From: Pseudonocardia sp. CNS-004
Lineage (GTDB): Bacteria > Actinomycetota > Actinomycetes > Mycobacteriales > Pseudonocardiaceae
Assembly: GCA_001942185.1 (NCBI GenBank)
Contig: MKJV01000033.1
Span: 62,001-126,000 of the forward strand
DNA: 64,000 bases
Direction: 5' to 3'
In this document: positions 45,960-55,242 of the stretch, in pieces
How the letters are laid out: every line of letters starts with the position of its first letter
Position numbering within the stretch: position 1 is the first letter of the stretch
Program-made: the position numbers and the translations under genes
The notes under the pieces: model-generated
Databases searched by the model: none
Seen by the model: only the letters and a program-made list of their open reading frames with translations
What the model was told of the DNA's origin: nothing

Positions 45960-46404
45960 GATCAGGTCGAGAGCGCCATGGCGACCTCGCTCGACCACCT
46001 TGAGGACGTCGACGTGCTCGTGAACACGCGGCCGACGACGCGCGGATCCCGCTCGAAGACCTGACTTTCGAGCGTTGGCAGGAGCAGCTCAGCGTGAACC
46101 TCACGCCGCACTTGCTGACCGTCCGCGCCGTCGCACCCACAATGCGACGGCAACGGCGTGGCTCGATCATCAACCTGGGGTCGATCACCTGGCGCGCCGG
46201 CTTCGGCGGCGTCACGGCCTACGCCACTGCGAAGGCCGGCATCGAGGGCTTGACCCGGTCCCTTGCCCGGGAGCTCGGTCCGTACCTGATCCGGGTCAAC
46301 TGCATCATCCCCGGCTGGGTGATGACGGAGCGACAGCTGCGTGACTGGGTCACAGCCGCATGTGCACGAACCAAACCTGGATCGTCGATGGTGGGTGGCT
46401 CTGA
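45960..46404 (+). pseudogene. Remnant of a short-chain dehydrogenase with an internal deletion
   Basis: It reads LEDVDVLVNT, a frame change, then EDLTFERWQEQLSVNLTPHLLTVRAVAPTMRRQRRGSIINLGSITW, YATAKAGIEGLTRSLARELGPYLIRVNCIIPGWVMTERQL, and finally, in another frame, MCTNQTWIVDGGWL and a stop at 46402-46404. The nucleotide-binding N-terminus is absent, and 30 or more residues are missing between the PGWVMTERQL segment and the C-terminal strand. The IIPGWVMTERQL and QTWIVDGGW wording is like sugar dehydrogenases that act on arabinose or xylose. Confidence 0.72.
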
Positions 46405-46408
46405 CGGG

Positions 46409-47143
46409 TCAGGCCGTGGAAGTCCCCTCCGTGGTGCGGGCAGCCTCGTCGTAGCTGGGGCGCAGTCGCTGGTGGTAGGAGCGCTCGAGGTGCTCACGCA
46501 TGGCGAGGTCGGCGGCTTCGCTGTCGCCGGCGAGTACGGCATCTGTGATTCTGCGATGTTCGGCAAGCGTCTTCGGCCCGATGCCCCGGTCGTAGTGGAG
46601 ACGGAAGATGTGCAGGTGGCAGTGGGTTCGCTCGAACGCCTGCCGCACCTGGTCGCTGCCGGCGAGGCTGGTGATGAGCAGGTGGAAGCGCGCGTCGTGG
46701 GCGGCGAGGGCCTTGTAGGCCTCGTAGGTGGCGGCGTCGGGTATGTCGGCCGAGTCCAGCTCGTCGGTAAGCCGGGCACGGCCCTCGTCATCAGCTCGCT
46801 CCGCAGCCTTGCGCGCGGCCCACGGCTCGATGAGCAGCCGGAACTGGTACAGGTCGTCGAGCTGGTCGAGGGTGAGCAGCGGGGTGGTGTAATAGCCGCG
46901 CAACGGCTCCTTGACGACGAGGCCTGCGGTCTCGAGCCGGGCCAGGGCCTCACGCACCGGTGTGGGGGAGACCGCGAGCTGTCGGGCGAGACCGTCGATC
47001 GAGATCCGCTCCCTCGGGGCGAGCACGTGATCCATGATCATCGCTTGGATCGCCTCGCGCACGTCGTCCGCGAGCATCTGTCGTCGCGGCAGGGGAGACA
47101 CCGGTCGAGGATCCCGTGGGGCGCCTGTTGTAGCCTCGCTCAT
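46409..47143 (-). CDS. GntR-family (FadR/FCD) regulator
   Basis: This intact 244-residue regulator has the winged helix LADDVREAIQAMIMDHVLAPRERISIDGLARQLAVSPTPVREALARLETAGLV in its first third, then the helical FCD domain with ARFHLLI (metal-binding His) and EHRRITDAVLAGDSEAADLAMREHLERSY. ATG at 47143 follows AAGGAAG. A palindrome TGACA-N5-TGTCA lies 72 bases upstream. It is next to the binding-protein gene and the dehydratase operon and may sense a sugar acid, the common ligand type of this subfamily. Confidence 0.9.
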   Translation of the reverse strand: MSEATTGAPRDPRPVSPLPRRQMLADDVREAIQAMIMDHVLAPRERISIDGLARQLAVSPTPVREALARLETAGLVVKEPLRGYYTTPLLTLDQLDDLYQFRLLIEPWAARKAAERADDEGRARLTDELDSADIPDAATYEAYKALAAHDARFHLLITSLAGSDQVRQAFERTHCHLHIFRLHYDRGIGPKTLAEHRRITDAVLAGDSEAADLAMREHLERSYHQRLRPSYDEAARTTEGTSTA

Positions 47144-47207
47144 GGTTCTTCCTTGGTCGGGGTTTGACGGGCGGTAGTCCGGTCGGGACCGACCGCTCCG
47201 CGGCTCC

Positions 47208-47229
47208 AGTATCCTGACATCCCGTGTCA
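47208..47229. promoter_or_regulatory. Operator-like palindrome with shared AGTATCCTG element
   Basis: TGACATCCCGTGTCA at 47215-47229 has perfect 5-base arms. The overlapping AGTATCCTG (47208-47216) is the reverse complement of CAGGATACT, found again in the dehydratase/GH2 promoter region at 51659. Placement before the gntR start suggests autoregulation or cross-control. Confidence 0.5.
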
Positions 47230-47296
47230 CACGGTCGTGGTCGGCGGGTGCGCGGCTCGCGGTGCGCCGACGCTCGGTAGCCCGACCGGCGCCGGG

Positions 47297-48826
47297 TCAT
47301 GCGGGACCGCGGTGGACCTCCGCCAGTCGCAGCTCGGTGCCGGTCAGGTTGTTCGGCCGGTACTCGATGCCGGGAGCCAGCCGCACCAGGCTGAACAGCT
47401 CGGTCACCGGTACCAGCGCAGCGTCCCGCTCGTAGGTGGTCGAGGCCGCGTCCTGGAACAGTTGCGCCCGTTCGTCACCCTCGGCGCTGAGTGCGCGGTT
47501 GATGAGGTCGTCCGCGACGGGATCGCGGATGGTGGAGCAGCAGCCGTCGGTCTCGATGTACTTGGGGAAGGTGAACGCCGCGTCGCCCCCGATGTTGTCG
47601 TGCAGGGTCGCGACGATGTTGACCTGCTGCTCCGGCGGGAACGGTGGGTAGAGGAACTTCAGCCAGGCCCCGGTCTCGAGCGTTGAGATGCGGACCCGGA
47701 GGCCGACGTCGCCGAGGTTCGCCGCGATCGCCTGCACCACCTCGTCGGAGCCAGGGAACAGCGGGCGTGTGACCAGTTCGATCTCGGTGTCCACCGGCAC
47801 GCCGTCGGCCGCGGCCGCCGCGACGAGCTGCCGGGCGCGTTCCGGGTCGTAGGACGGCCCGGTGAAGCCCGGCACGTAGCCGTTGTTGGTGTCGGTGACG
47901 ATCTGGCCGGTGACCTTGCCGGTCTCCGGCATCAGCTTCGCGACGATGGTGTCCTTGTTGATCGCGTGCGCGACGGCCTGCCGGACTCGTACGTCGTCGA
48001 ACGGCGGCTTGTTCGTCTGGGTCCGCAGGAACACGACGGCGTTCTCGCTGTAGCGGCGGGTGCGGTCGTCGGACGTGGCGTCCTGCGGGGCGATCCCGAC
48101 GGCGATGTCCGACTCGCCGGTGGCTGCCGTGGCGGCGCGGACCGAGCTCTCCGCGCGGAAGACGTAGCGGGCCTCGGCGACGTCGGGCTTATGGCCCCAG
48201 TAGCTGTCGAACCGGCCGAGCTGGATGTCGATGCCCTGGTTGCGCTCGACGAACCGGTAGGGACCGGTGCCGATCGGGGTGTCGGTCTTCTGGCCCGCGG
48301 GCGTCTTCGGCGACGGCAGGTCCACGAAGCTGAGCCGCCGCGGCAGGATCGGGTCCGGCTGCTCGGTGACGACCTGCAGGGTCGTCGGGTTCAGCGCGGT
48401 CGCCGTGACGCCGCCGGCGAACTGCTCGGCGTTCAGGCAGGCCAGCGCCTTGTCGACGGTGCGGTTGATGCCGAAGGCGGCCGCGGCGGCGTCGAACGGG
48501 GTGCCGTCGTGGAACGTCACGCCGGTGCGCAGGGTGAAGGTCCAGGTCGTCGGGTCCAGCCTGGTCCAGGAGTCGGCGAGCAGCGGGACGACCTCCTTCG
48601 TGTCCGGGTCGAGGTCGGTGAGCGACTCGACGACGTTGTTCCGCAATATGATCCCGTTCTTGCCGGTCTGGTCGTCGCACGGGTCCATCGAGGTCGGCTC
48701 GTCCGACAGTGCGATCGTGAGCGGGCGGCCGTCGCCGCCGGCGGGTGTGCCGCCGCACGCGGCGAGCAGCAGGCACGCGCCCGCCGCGAGCAGACCGGCG
48801 AGGCGGCCCGGGTGTCGTGAGGTCAT
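47297..48826 (-). CDS. ABC transporter substrate-binding lipoprotein, family 5 (peptide/sugar type)
   Basis: This 509-residue SBP_bac_5 protein has a signal peptide with the lipobox LAAC (Cys24) for membrane anchoring. The body shows LTDLDPDTKEVVPLLADSWTRLDPTTWTFTLRTGVTFHDGTPFDA, IGTGPYRF and VRQAVAHAINKDTIV, all family landmarks. It is clearly related to the protein at 59379, sharing PC near the mature start and a GCC pair near the C-terminus (ETDGCCST). ATG at 48826 follows AAAGGACC. No permease or ATPase genes lie next to it, so it may share those after 60990. Confidence 0.9.
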   Translation of the reverse strand: MTSRHPGRLAGLLAAGACLLLAACGGTPAGGDGRPLTIALSDEPTSMDPCDDQTGKNGIILRNNVVESLTDLDPDTKEVVPLLADSWTRLDPTTWTFTLRTGVTFHDGTPFDAAAAAFGINRTVDKALACLNAEQFAGGVTATALNPTTLQVVTEQPDPILPRRLSFVDLPSPKTPAGQKTDTPIGTGPYRFVERNQGIDIQLGRFDSYWGHKPDVAEARYVFRAESSVRAATAATGESDIAVGIAPQDATSDDRTRRYSENAVVFLRTQTNKPPFDDVRVRQAVAHAINKDTIVAKLMPETGKVTGQIVTDTNNGYVPGFTGPSYDPERARQLVAAAAADGVPVDTEIELVTRPLFPGSDEVVQAIAANLGDVGLRVRISTLETGAWLKFLYPPFPPEQQVNIVATLHDNIGGDAAFTFPKYIETDGCCSTIRDPVADDLINRALSAEGDERAQLFQDAASTTYERDAALVPVTELFSLVRLAPGIEYRPNNLTGTELRLAEVHRGPA

Positions 48827-48892
48827 GACGGGTCCTTTCTCAGCGCACACGCCGTCGTGGCGGCGGGCCCGTGCTCGCGAGGTCGCGGCCGG

Positions 48893-49717
48893 CTAGCGTT
48901 CTTCGGACACGACGGGGTTGGTGAGGGTCATGAGGCCACCGAGCCGACAGCTGACCTCGTCGCCGTCGGCGAGGGGCACGGCCCCGGGCGTGCCGCAGGA
49001 CAGGAGGTCGCCGGGGTACAGCGGCATGACATGGCTGTGGAAGCTCAGAAGCTCGGCCGGGGAGAAGATCATGTCCGAGACCGGTGCGGAGCGGTGGACC
49101 GTGCCGTTGTGCACGGTCGCAACCTCGAGCTCGTCGAGGGAGCCGACGTGGTCGAGTGTCTCGTCCAGGGTCACTACCTGGGGGCCGAAGGAGAAGAACG
49201 TCGGGTAGTTCTTCACCCGCGTCAGATAGCGCGGGTTCTCCAGCAGCACGGCCTCCGCGGTCTGGTCCAGCACGGCGGTCACTCCGAACACGTGGTCCAG
49301 TGCCTCCTCGGGCGAGACCCGGTAGCACTCCCGACCGATCACGAGCGCCAGCTCGGCTTCGGCGGTGACCCGCCCGATACCGGCGGGGAGCACGATGTCC
49401 TCACCGGGGCCGATGATCGTGTGATCACCCTTGAGGAACGACGCGGGCGTCGCGCGCGGGACGTCGGCGCCCAGGTCGGCGGCGTGCTCCCGGTAGTTGA
49501 GGCCGATGCCGAGGATCTTGCGCGGGTGCCGGTAGGGGGCGTCGTACCCGACGTCGAGCGGGTCGAGGGCGGTCGCGGCGGGGTCGGGCTCGGCGAACCG
49601 GCCGGCCGCCAGGCCCTCGAACAGCCCGCCGGGAACTGGACGGACCGTGCCGTCGGGGGAGACGACGCCCGTGACGACGGCGTCGCCGCCGGGCGGTCGC
49701 AACGTACACACGCGCAT
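48893..49717 (-). CDS. Fumarylacetoacetate hydrolase-family protein
   Basis: This intact 274-residue protein has RHPRKILGIGLNYREHAADLG, FLKGDHTIIGPGEDIVLP, the metal glutamates in TAEAELALVIGREC, and GDLLSCGTPGAVPLADGD. The FAH fold covers 2-keto-3-deoxy-acid dehydratases, 2,4-diketo-3-deoxy-sugar-acid hydrolases and isomerases. Between a sugar-acid dehydratase and a sugar-type binding protein a role on a 2-keto-3-deoxy or diketo sugar acid fits best (inference). ATG at 49717 follows AAGGAGATC. Confidence 0.85.
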   Translation of the reverse strand: MRVCTLRPPGGDAVVTGVVSPDGTVRPVPGGLFEGLAAGRFAEPDPAATALDPLDVGYDAPYRHPRKILGIGLNYREHAADLGADVPRATPASFLKGDHTIIGPGEDIVLPAGIGRVTAEAELALVIGRECYRVSPEEALDHVFGVTAVLDQTAEAVLLENPRYLTRVKNYPTFFSFGPQVVTLDETLDHVGSLDELEVATVHNGTVHRSAPVSDMIFSPAELLSFHSHVMPLYPGDLLSCGTPGAVPLADGDEVSCRLGGLMTLTNPVVSEER

Positions 49718-49750
49718 GCCGGGATCTCCTTCGGGGTCGGGTGGGGCAGC

Positions 49751-51557
49751 TCAGGGAGCGGGTACGGGGGGTGTCGCTCGGGCGGGCTCGCCGGAGGCCG
49801 GGAACGGCTCGCCCGTCGCGGTCATGAAGTCGAGGTCGGCGCCTCGTGTGCCTGCAGCACCGACCGCGCGTGCAGGGCAGCCCACCCGCGCTGCGGGCGC
49901 TGCGCGGGCACGAGCTCGGCGCGGCGACGTTCCAGCTCATCGACGGGAACGAGCAGGTCGAGCCGGCGCTCGTCGACGTCGATCTCGATGAGGTCGCCGT
50001 CGCGGACCAGTCCCAGCGGGCCGCCGACCGCGCTCTCCGGGCTGCAGTGCAGCACGACCGTGCCGTAGGAGGTCCCGCTCATCCGGCCGTCGGAGACGCG
50101 CACCATGTCGGTCACGCCTCGCGGGCCAGCCGCCGCGGGATCGGGATGGAGGCGGCCTCGGGCATGCCGGAGGCGACCGGTCCGGCCTGTCGCAGCACGA
50201 GGACGTGCTCCGAGGTGACGTCGAGGTCGGGGTCGTCGAGCCGGTGGGCGGCGTCCTCGGGAGAGTCGAACACCAGAGCCGGGCCGCGGTGGCGCAGCAG
50301 GTGCGGGCTGGCCGCCGCTACCTTGATCACTGCGCCGTCCGGCGCGAGTGTGCCCCGCAGCACGGCCAGCGCACCGGGCGGGCCGAGCGGGTCGTCCACG
50401 GTGTGGACGACGGTCTGCCAGTCGCCCGGCGCACGGGTCTCCGCGACGAGGTCGCGCAGCGGCCGCCCGCTCACCCCGACCTGGTCGAGGTGGAGGCGGT
50501 CGGCGAGGGCCGCGAGGAGCGTGGGGGATGCCACCGGCCTCGTCGAGGTCCTGCATGTACCGGGTCCCGGCGGGTTTGAGGTCGACCAACAGCGGGGTGG
50601 CGGCAGCGATGCGGTCGAAGTCGTCGAGGGTCAGCGCGACCCCGACGCGACGCGCGACGGCGAGGAGGTGGACGACGGCGTTCGTGGAGCCGCCGACGGC
50701 CGCGAGCACGGTGAGGGCGTTCTCGAACGCCTCGGGGGTGAGGATCTCGCGGGGGGCCGGGCCGCGCGCCAGCTCGCCGCGCGCCGCCCGGTGGCGGCGG
50801 CGTGCCGCAGTCGCTGCCCGGTGGGGGCCGGCGGCGTCGCGCCGCCGGGCAGCATCATCCCGAGCGCCTCGGTGACCGCGGCCATCGTGGATGCGGTACC
50901 CATCACCATGCACGTCCCGGCCGTGGTCGCCAGTGCGCCCCGCACCTCGGTGATCTCCTGCTCGTCGAGCTCACCCGCGCGGTGGCGGGCCCACATGCGC
51001 CGGCAGTCCGTGCAGGCGCCGACGCGCTCGCCGTGCCACGAACCCGTGATCATCGGTCCGACGACCTCGACCAGCACGGGCACCTCGGCCGATGCGGCCG
51101 CCATGAGCTGCGCGGGCACGGTCTTGTCGCAGCCGCCCAGGAGCACGACCGCGTCCATGGGCTGGGCCCGGATCAGCTCCTCGGTCTCGAGGGCGGCGAG
51201 GTTGCGGTAGTACATCGCGGTCGGCGACGTCAGTGTCTCGCCGAGCGACATGGTCGGGAAGACCAGTGGCAGGCCGCCGGCGTGGAGAACACCGCGTTCC
51301 ACACGGGCGCGCAACTGGGGCATGGCCCGGTGGCAGGGGTTGTAGTCCGACGTCAGGTCGGCGATCCCGACCACGGGCCGGGAGAGGTCCTCGGTGTCGT
51401 GCCCGGCGCCCGAGAGGAACACGCGACGGAGGAACGCGCTGAACGCGCCGTCCCCGTACGAGGTGCTGTTGCGGTCGACACCGGTCGGGACTCCGCCACC
51501 TCCGGAGACCGCGTCTCTTTCGGAGACCACGTCACCTGCAGGAACTCTGTCGGGCAC
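49751..51557 (-). CDS. IlvD/Edd-family dehydratase, probable sugar-acid dehydratase (four frameshifts)
   Basis: Landmarks in order: [34 protein letters not shown] and [13 protein letters not shown], the cysteines of the iron-sulfur cluster, then [50 protein letters not shown] and RRAELVPAQ. Pieces in different frames need one base each near 50820, 50535, 50113 and 49838, giving about 600 residues, the family size. GTG at 51557 follows GGGGAGGAG. In the family, enzymes of this shape dehydrate arabinonate, xylonate or similar acids; IlvD of valine synthesis is less likely in this setting. Confidence 0.84.
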
Positions 51558-51655
51558 AAGGCGCTCCTCCCCGGTCGGACGGCTCTCCGGTGCCAGGGCG
51601 CCCGGGAGTCCGTCCACCCGCACAGCGCCGCCGGCAGGCTACTATTTCCTACCTG

Positions 51656-51712
51656 AGACAGGATACTTTGTCTATCAAGATGCTTGACCAGCAAATGGCT
51701 CCGGTCTAGCGT
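51656..51712 (+). promoter_or_regulatory. Promoter of the GH2 operon with a palindromic operator
   Basis: TTGACC (51684) and TAGCGT (51707) with a 17-base spacer are a good sigma-70-type promoter for the gene at 51748. AGACA-N8-TGTCT (51656-51673) overlaps its upstream side and contains CAGGATACT. The promoter from 56062 has the same -35, -10 and following bases, so the two are co-regulated; the GntR encoded at 55243 is the obvious candidate. Confidence 0.65.
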
Positions 51713-51747
51713 CGGCGCGGTTCGAGGCCCCGGAGCGGAGGAGACCG

Positions 51748-54273
51748 ATGACGGACAGCGGCGGCGTGACGGTCGAGGGCTGGCTGGTTGCGCGTATCCC
51801 CAAGCCGCGGCCGGCGGAGGGCGACGTCCTCAGCGTGCTCGGCGACCTCGACTGGATCCCGGCGAGCGTGCCGGGCGCGGTACACTACGACCTGCTCGCC
51901 GCGGGGCGGCTGGCCAATCCGTTCGCCGGGACGGCCGCAGCGCAGTCCGCGCTGTGGGTCGCGGACAGCGACTGGGTCTACCGGGCGGGCTTCGACGCGC
52001 CGGACTCCGCGGCCGAGGCGGTGGAGCTGGAGTTCGCGGGCGTCGACACGTTCTCGACCGTGTACGTCAACGGCGAGCGCGTCGGCACCACCGCCAACGC
52101 CTACCGTCCGCACGTCCTCCGGATCCAGGCCGATCGGCTGCGCGACCGCGGCAACGACCTGGTCGTGCACGTGCGCGGCCACCACGGCGCGATCGCGGAC
52201 GACCTGGTGGCCGCCCGGGAGCGGCTCGCGGTGCAGGACCGGTCGGACGCCCGGCTCACCAAGTCGCTCATCCGCCGCTACCAGCGCAACTCCTACAGCA
52301 ACTCCAGCCTGCTCAACCTGGGTGTGCACGTGTGGGGGATCGGCCTGAACGGGCCCGTGCGCGTCCGGCCCGTGCCCGAGGTGCGCATCGAGGACGTCCA
52401 CGCGATATTCCTCGGCCTCGACGAGCAGTACGCCGACGTCGCCGTCGAGGTCGAGCTCGGCCGCGAGCGTGGCTGTGGCGACGGCTCCGACGTGGTTGTC
52501 CACATCGATCTGACGGATCCGGAGACGGGTGCGACCTGGGGGACCTCGTGCGACCTGGCGGACGGCGATAGGGCGGCACGCACCCGGTTGCGCGTACCCG
52601 ACCCGCAGCTGTGGTGGCCGCGCGGCTACGGCCGCCCGCACCTGTACGACCTCGAGGTCACGCTGGAGCGCGGTGGCGCGGTGCGGCAGCGGGTGCGGCA
52701 GCAGGTCGGATTGCGGACCGTGGAGCTGGTGCGCGCCGACGCGGACGGGCGGGCCACCTTCCACCTGCGCGTCAACGGCGAGCGGATCCACGTCCGGGGC
52801 ACCAACTACGTGCCCGTCGACTATCTCAAGGTGCACGGCGCCGCCGAGCAGTACGACACCGTGTTCCGCCTGATCGAACACGGCGGCCACAACCTCGTCC
52901 GGATTTGGGGCGGAGGTGCCCGCGAGAACAGCGACTTCTTCGACCGCTGCGACGAGCTGGGGATCCTCGTCTGGCAGGACGTGTTCCTGCACAGCAACAC
53001 CTACCCCGAGTACGACCCCGCGTTCGTGGTGGAGTTCGAGGCCGAGACCACCGAGCTGGTCCGGCACGTCCGGTCCCACCCGAGCCTCGCCGTGCTGTGC
53101 GGCGGGAACGAGCAGTGGGAGGGGTGGGAGGAGTGGAACTGGCAGGGCGACGTCGACGCGTTCTACGGCGCCGCACTTTCCCGCGACATCGCCGGGACCA
53201 TCGCGGAGAAGCTGTGCCCGCAGGTCCCGTTCGTCGTGAACTCGCCGCACGGCGGACCGCGCGCCCAGTCACCCCTCGAAGGGGACACCCACACCTGGGG
53301 CAACTTCGTCAACGCGGGCAACGACCCGCAGTTCGTGACGGAGACGTGCTGGACACAGGAGAGCTACTCGCGCCCCGAGACGCTGCGCGAGCACATGGGG
53401 CTGGATGTCGACACGCTGACCGGGCGGGGCTGGCACCGCCGGTGGACCGAGCTCACCGGGCGGCCCATGCTCACGAAGTTCCCCTACAGCGCCCACAACG
53501 AGATGGACAGCCTCCGGTCCTACCTGCACAGCCTCGAGATCGAGCAGGCGGTGGCCGACCACAAGGCGCTGTCGATGCTCCGATCCCGCAGCAGCGACTG
53601 CAGCGGGATCGTCTACTGGTCGTTCAACAAGGGCGGCCCGTTGTTCCAGTTCGGCGCGGTCGACTACGGACTGCGTCCGATGATGAGCCACTACGTGGTC
53701 CGACGCCTGTTCCAGGACCTCGTCGTCACCGCGTACCGGGACATCGACGACGTCCGGGTGGTCGTCTCCAACGTCTCTCCGCGCGACGTCGAGGGTGAGC
53801 TGCGGCTGCGACACCTGCGCACCGGTGGTGAAGTCCTGCACGAGCAGACCGTCCCCGTCCGGCTGCCCGCGGGCGGGATCACCCGGGCCCTGGACGTGGC
53901 CGGCCTCTACCGCCGGGTCGGGAACCGGGCGGGCGAGGTCGTACACGCGGAGTTGACGGTCGACGGCGTCGTCCGTGCCGAGGACACGCTGTTCTTCTGC
54001 CAGCTCGCGGACGTCGAGCCCGGGACCGGGTACCTGCGTTGCGAGTTCGAGCGTGACGAGGCGGGGCGCGTCGTCCTGCACTTCGATCCGACGTCGGTGG
54101 CCACGCTGGTGGAGATCGAGGCGGATCGACGTTTCCTCGCGAGCGACGACTACTTCCCCCTGGTGCCGGGCAGGAGACGCACGATCGTGCTGGAGCCGCT
54201 GGAGCCGTTCGACGGCGCCACCGTCACGGTCACCGCGCTCGGCCGGCCGGGAATCGAGGAGTTCCGGCTGTGA
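51748..54273 (+). CDS. Glycoside hydrolase family 2 protein, beta-mannosidase-like
   Basis: This intact 841-residue enzyme has an N-terminal jelly roll (GAVHYDLLAAGRLANPF, GVDTFSTVYVNGERVG), an immunoglobulin-like domain, then the TIM barrel with RGTNYVPVDYL, NLVRIWGGGARENSDFFDRCDELGILVWQD and the acid/base Asn454-Glu455 in GGNEQWEG. The nucleophile is probably Glu532 in FVTETCW. A C-terminal beta domain follows. No signal peptide, so it acts in the cytoplasm on imported glycosides. ATG at 51748 follows GGAGGAG. The beta-mannosidase wording (WGGGxxE, LGILVWQD) is clear, but the exact sugar could differ. Confidence 0.88.
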   Translation: MTDSGGVTVEGWLVARIPKPRPAEGDVLSVLGDLDWIPASVPGAVHYDLLAAGRLANPFAGTAAAQSALWVADSDWVYRAGFDAPDSAAEAVELEFAGVDTFSTVYVNGERVGTTANAYRPHVLRIQADRLRDRGNDLVVHVRGHHGAIADDLVAARERLAVQDRSDARLTKSLIRRYQRNSYSNSSLLNLGVHVWGIGLNGPVRVRPVPEVRIEDVHAIFLGLDEQYADVAVEVELGRERGCGDGSDVVVHIDLTDPETGATWGTSCDLADGDRAARTRLRVPDPQLWWPRGYGRPHLYDLEVTLERGGAVRQRVRQQVGLRTVELVRADADGRATFHLRVNGERIHVRGTNYVPVDYLKVHGAAEQYDTVFRLIEHGGHNLVRIWGGGARENSDFFDRCDELGILVWQDVFLHSNTYPEYDPAFVVEFEAETTELVRHVRSHPSLAVLCGGNEQWEGWEEWNWQGDVDAFYGAALSRDIAGTIAEKLCPQVPFVVNSPHGGPRAQSPLEGDTHTWGNFVNAGNDPQFVTETCWTQESYSRPETLREHMGLDVDTLTGRGWHRRWTELTGRPMLTKFPYSAHNEMDSLRSYLHSLEIEQAVADHKALSMLRSRSSDCSGIVYWSFNKGGPLFQFGAVDYGLRPMMSHYVVRRLFQDLVVTAYRDIDDVRVVVSNVSPRDVEGELRLRHLRTGGEVLHEQTVPVRLPAGGITRALDVAGLYRRVGNRAGEVVHAELTVDGVVRAEDTLFFCQLADVEPGTGYLRCEFERDEAGRVVLHFDPTSVATLVEIEADRRFLASDDYFPLVPGRRRTIVLEPLEPFDGATVTVTALGRPGIEEFRL

Positions 54274-54328
54274 AGGGCCCAAGGCCCGTTCGAGAGACCC
54301 GGAGGTGTGGCGTGACGGGAGGTACGGC

Positions 54329-55219
54329 GTGAAGCGTGTGGGAGTGATTGGGCTGGGTGTGATGGGCGCCCCGATGGCCCGCAACCTGTTGAAGGCGGGC
54401 TACGAGGTCAGCGGCTACAACCGAAGTCCGGCTGCCGTGCGGCGCCTGGAGGAGGACGGCGGCGTCGGCTGCGCGTCGGTGGCGGAGCTCGTCGCCGGAG
54501 CGGACGCGGTGGTGACCGTGCTACCCGACTCGCCCGATGTCGAGGAGGTCGTGCTCGGCCCGGACGGCGTACTTGCGCACGCCGCGCCCGGCCTGCTCCT
54601 CGTCGACTGCAGCACGATCCGGCCCGAGACCACTCGCCTGGTGGCAGCCCGGGCCCGGGAGCGCGGTGTCGCACCGCTGGACGCCCCGGTCAGCGGCGGT
54701 GAGAAGGGCGCCGTCGAGGCCACGCTGTCGATCATGGTGGGCGGCCTGCCGGGCGACGTCGAGCGCGCCCGGCGCCTCCTGGAGGCCATGGGGCGCACGA
54801 TCGTGCACGTCGGGCCGGACGGCGCGGGTCAGACGGTGAAGGCCGCCAACCAGCTCCTCGTGGCCGGGCACCTGGCGCTCCTGTCGGAGGCCATCGTCCT
54901 GCTCGGCGCGAGTGGGGTGGATCCCACGCCTGCGCTGCGGGTTCTCAACGGAGGACTGGCCGGGAGCCGGGTGATCGAGCTGAAGGGGGAGGCGATGCTC
55001 GAGCGGCAGTTCGTCCCGGGCTTCCGCATCGACCTGCACCACAAGGACCTGGGCATCGCCGTCGCCGCAGCCCGCGAGGCGGGTGTGGCGCTGCCGATGA
55101 CCGGTCTGGTGGCGCAGCTGATGGCCGCTTCCCGGGCCCGCGGCGACGGGGACAAGGACCATGCTGCGCTCGTCGAGCTGGTCCGCGCCCTCGCCGGGGG
55201 AGCGGCAGCCGTGACGTGA
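54329..55219 (+). CDS. 2-hydroxy-3-oxopropionate reductase/3-hydroxyisobutyrate dehydrogenase-like protein
   Basis: This 296-residue beta-hydroxyacid dehydrogenase has VGVIGLGVMGAPMARNLLKAGYEV (NAD motif), STIRPETT, DAPVSGGEKGA (substrate loop) and GQTVKAANQLLVAG with the catalytic lysine, then LHHKDLGIAV. The wording is close to GarR/GlxR tartronate-semialdehyde reductases. GTG at 54329 follows GGGAGG. It lies 55 bases after the GH2 gene and is probably in the same transcript, where it would finish the breakdown of a sugar acid. Confidence 0.85.
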   Translation: MKRVGVIGLGVMGAPMARNLLKAGYEVSGYNRSPAAVRRLEEDGGVGCASVAELVAGADAVVTVLPDSPDVEEVVLGPDGVLAHAAPGLLLVDCSTIRPETTRLVAARARERGVAPLDAPVSGGEKGAVEATLSIMVGGLPGDVERARRLLEAMGRTIVHVGPDGAGQTVKAANQLLVAGHLALLSEAIVLLGASGVDPTPALRVLNGGLAGSRVIELKGEAMLERQFVPGFRIDLHHKDLGIAVAAAREAGVALPMTGLVAQLMAASRARGDGDKDHAALVELVRALAGGAAAVT

Positions 55220-55242
55220 TGTTCGTGCGATGCCGGCCGGTG

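Noticed and set aside
49751..51557. Assignment as IlvD of valine/isoleucine synthesis
   Set aside because: No ilv genes are near, and it stands in a transcript with an FAH protein and a sugar-type binding protein; a sugar-acid dehydratase is more likely.
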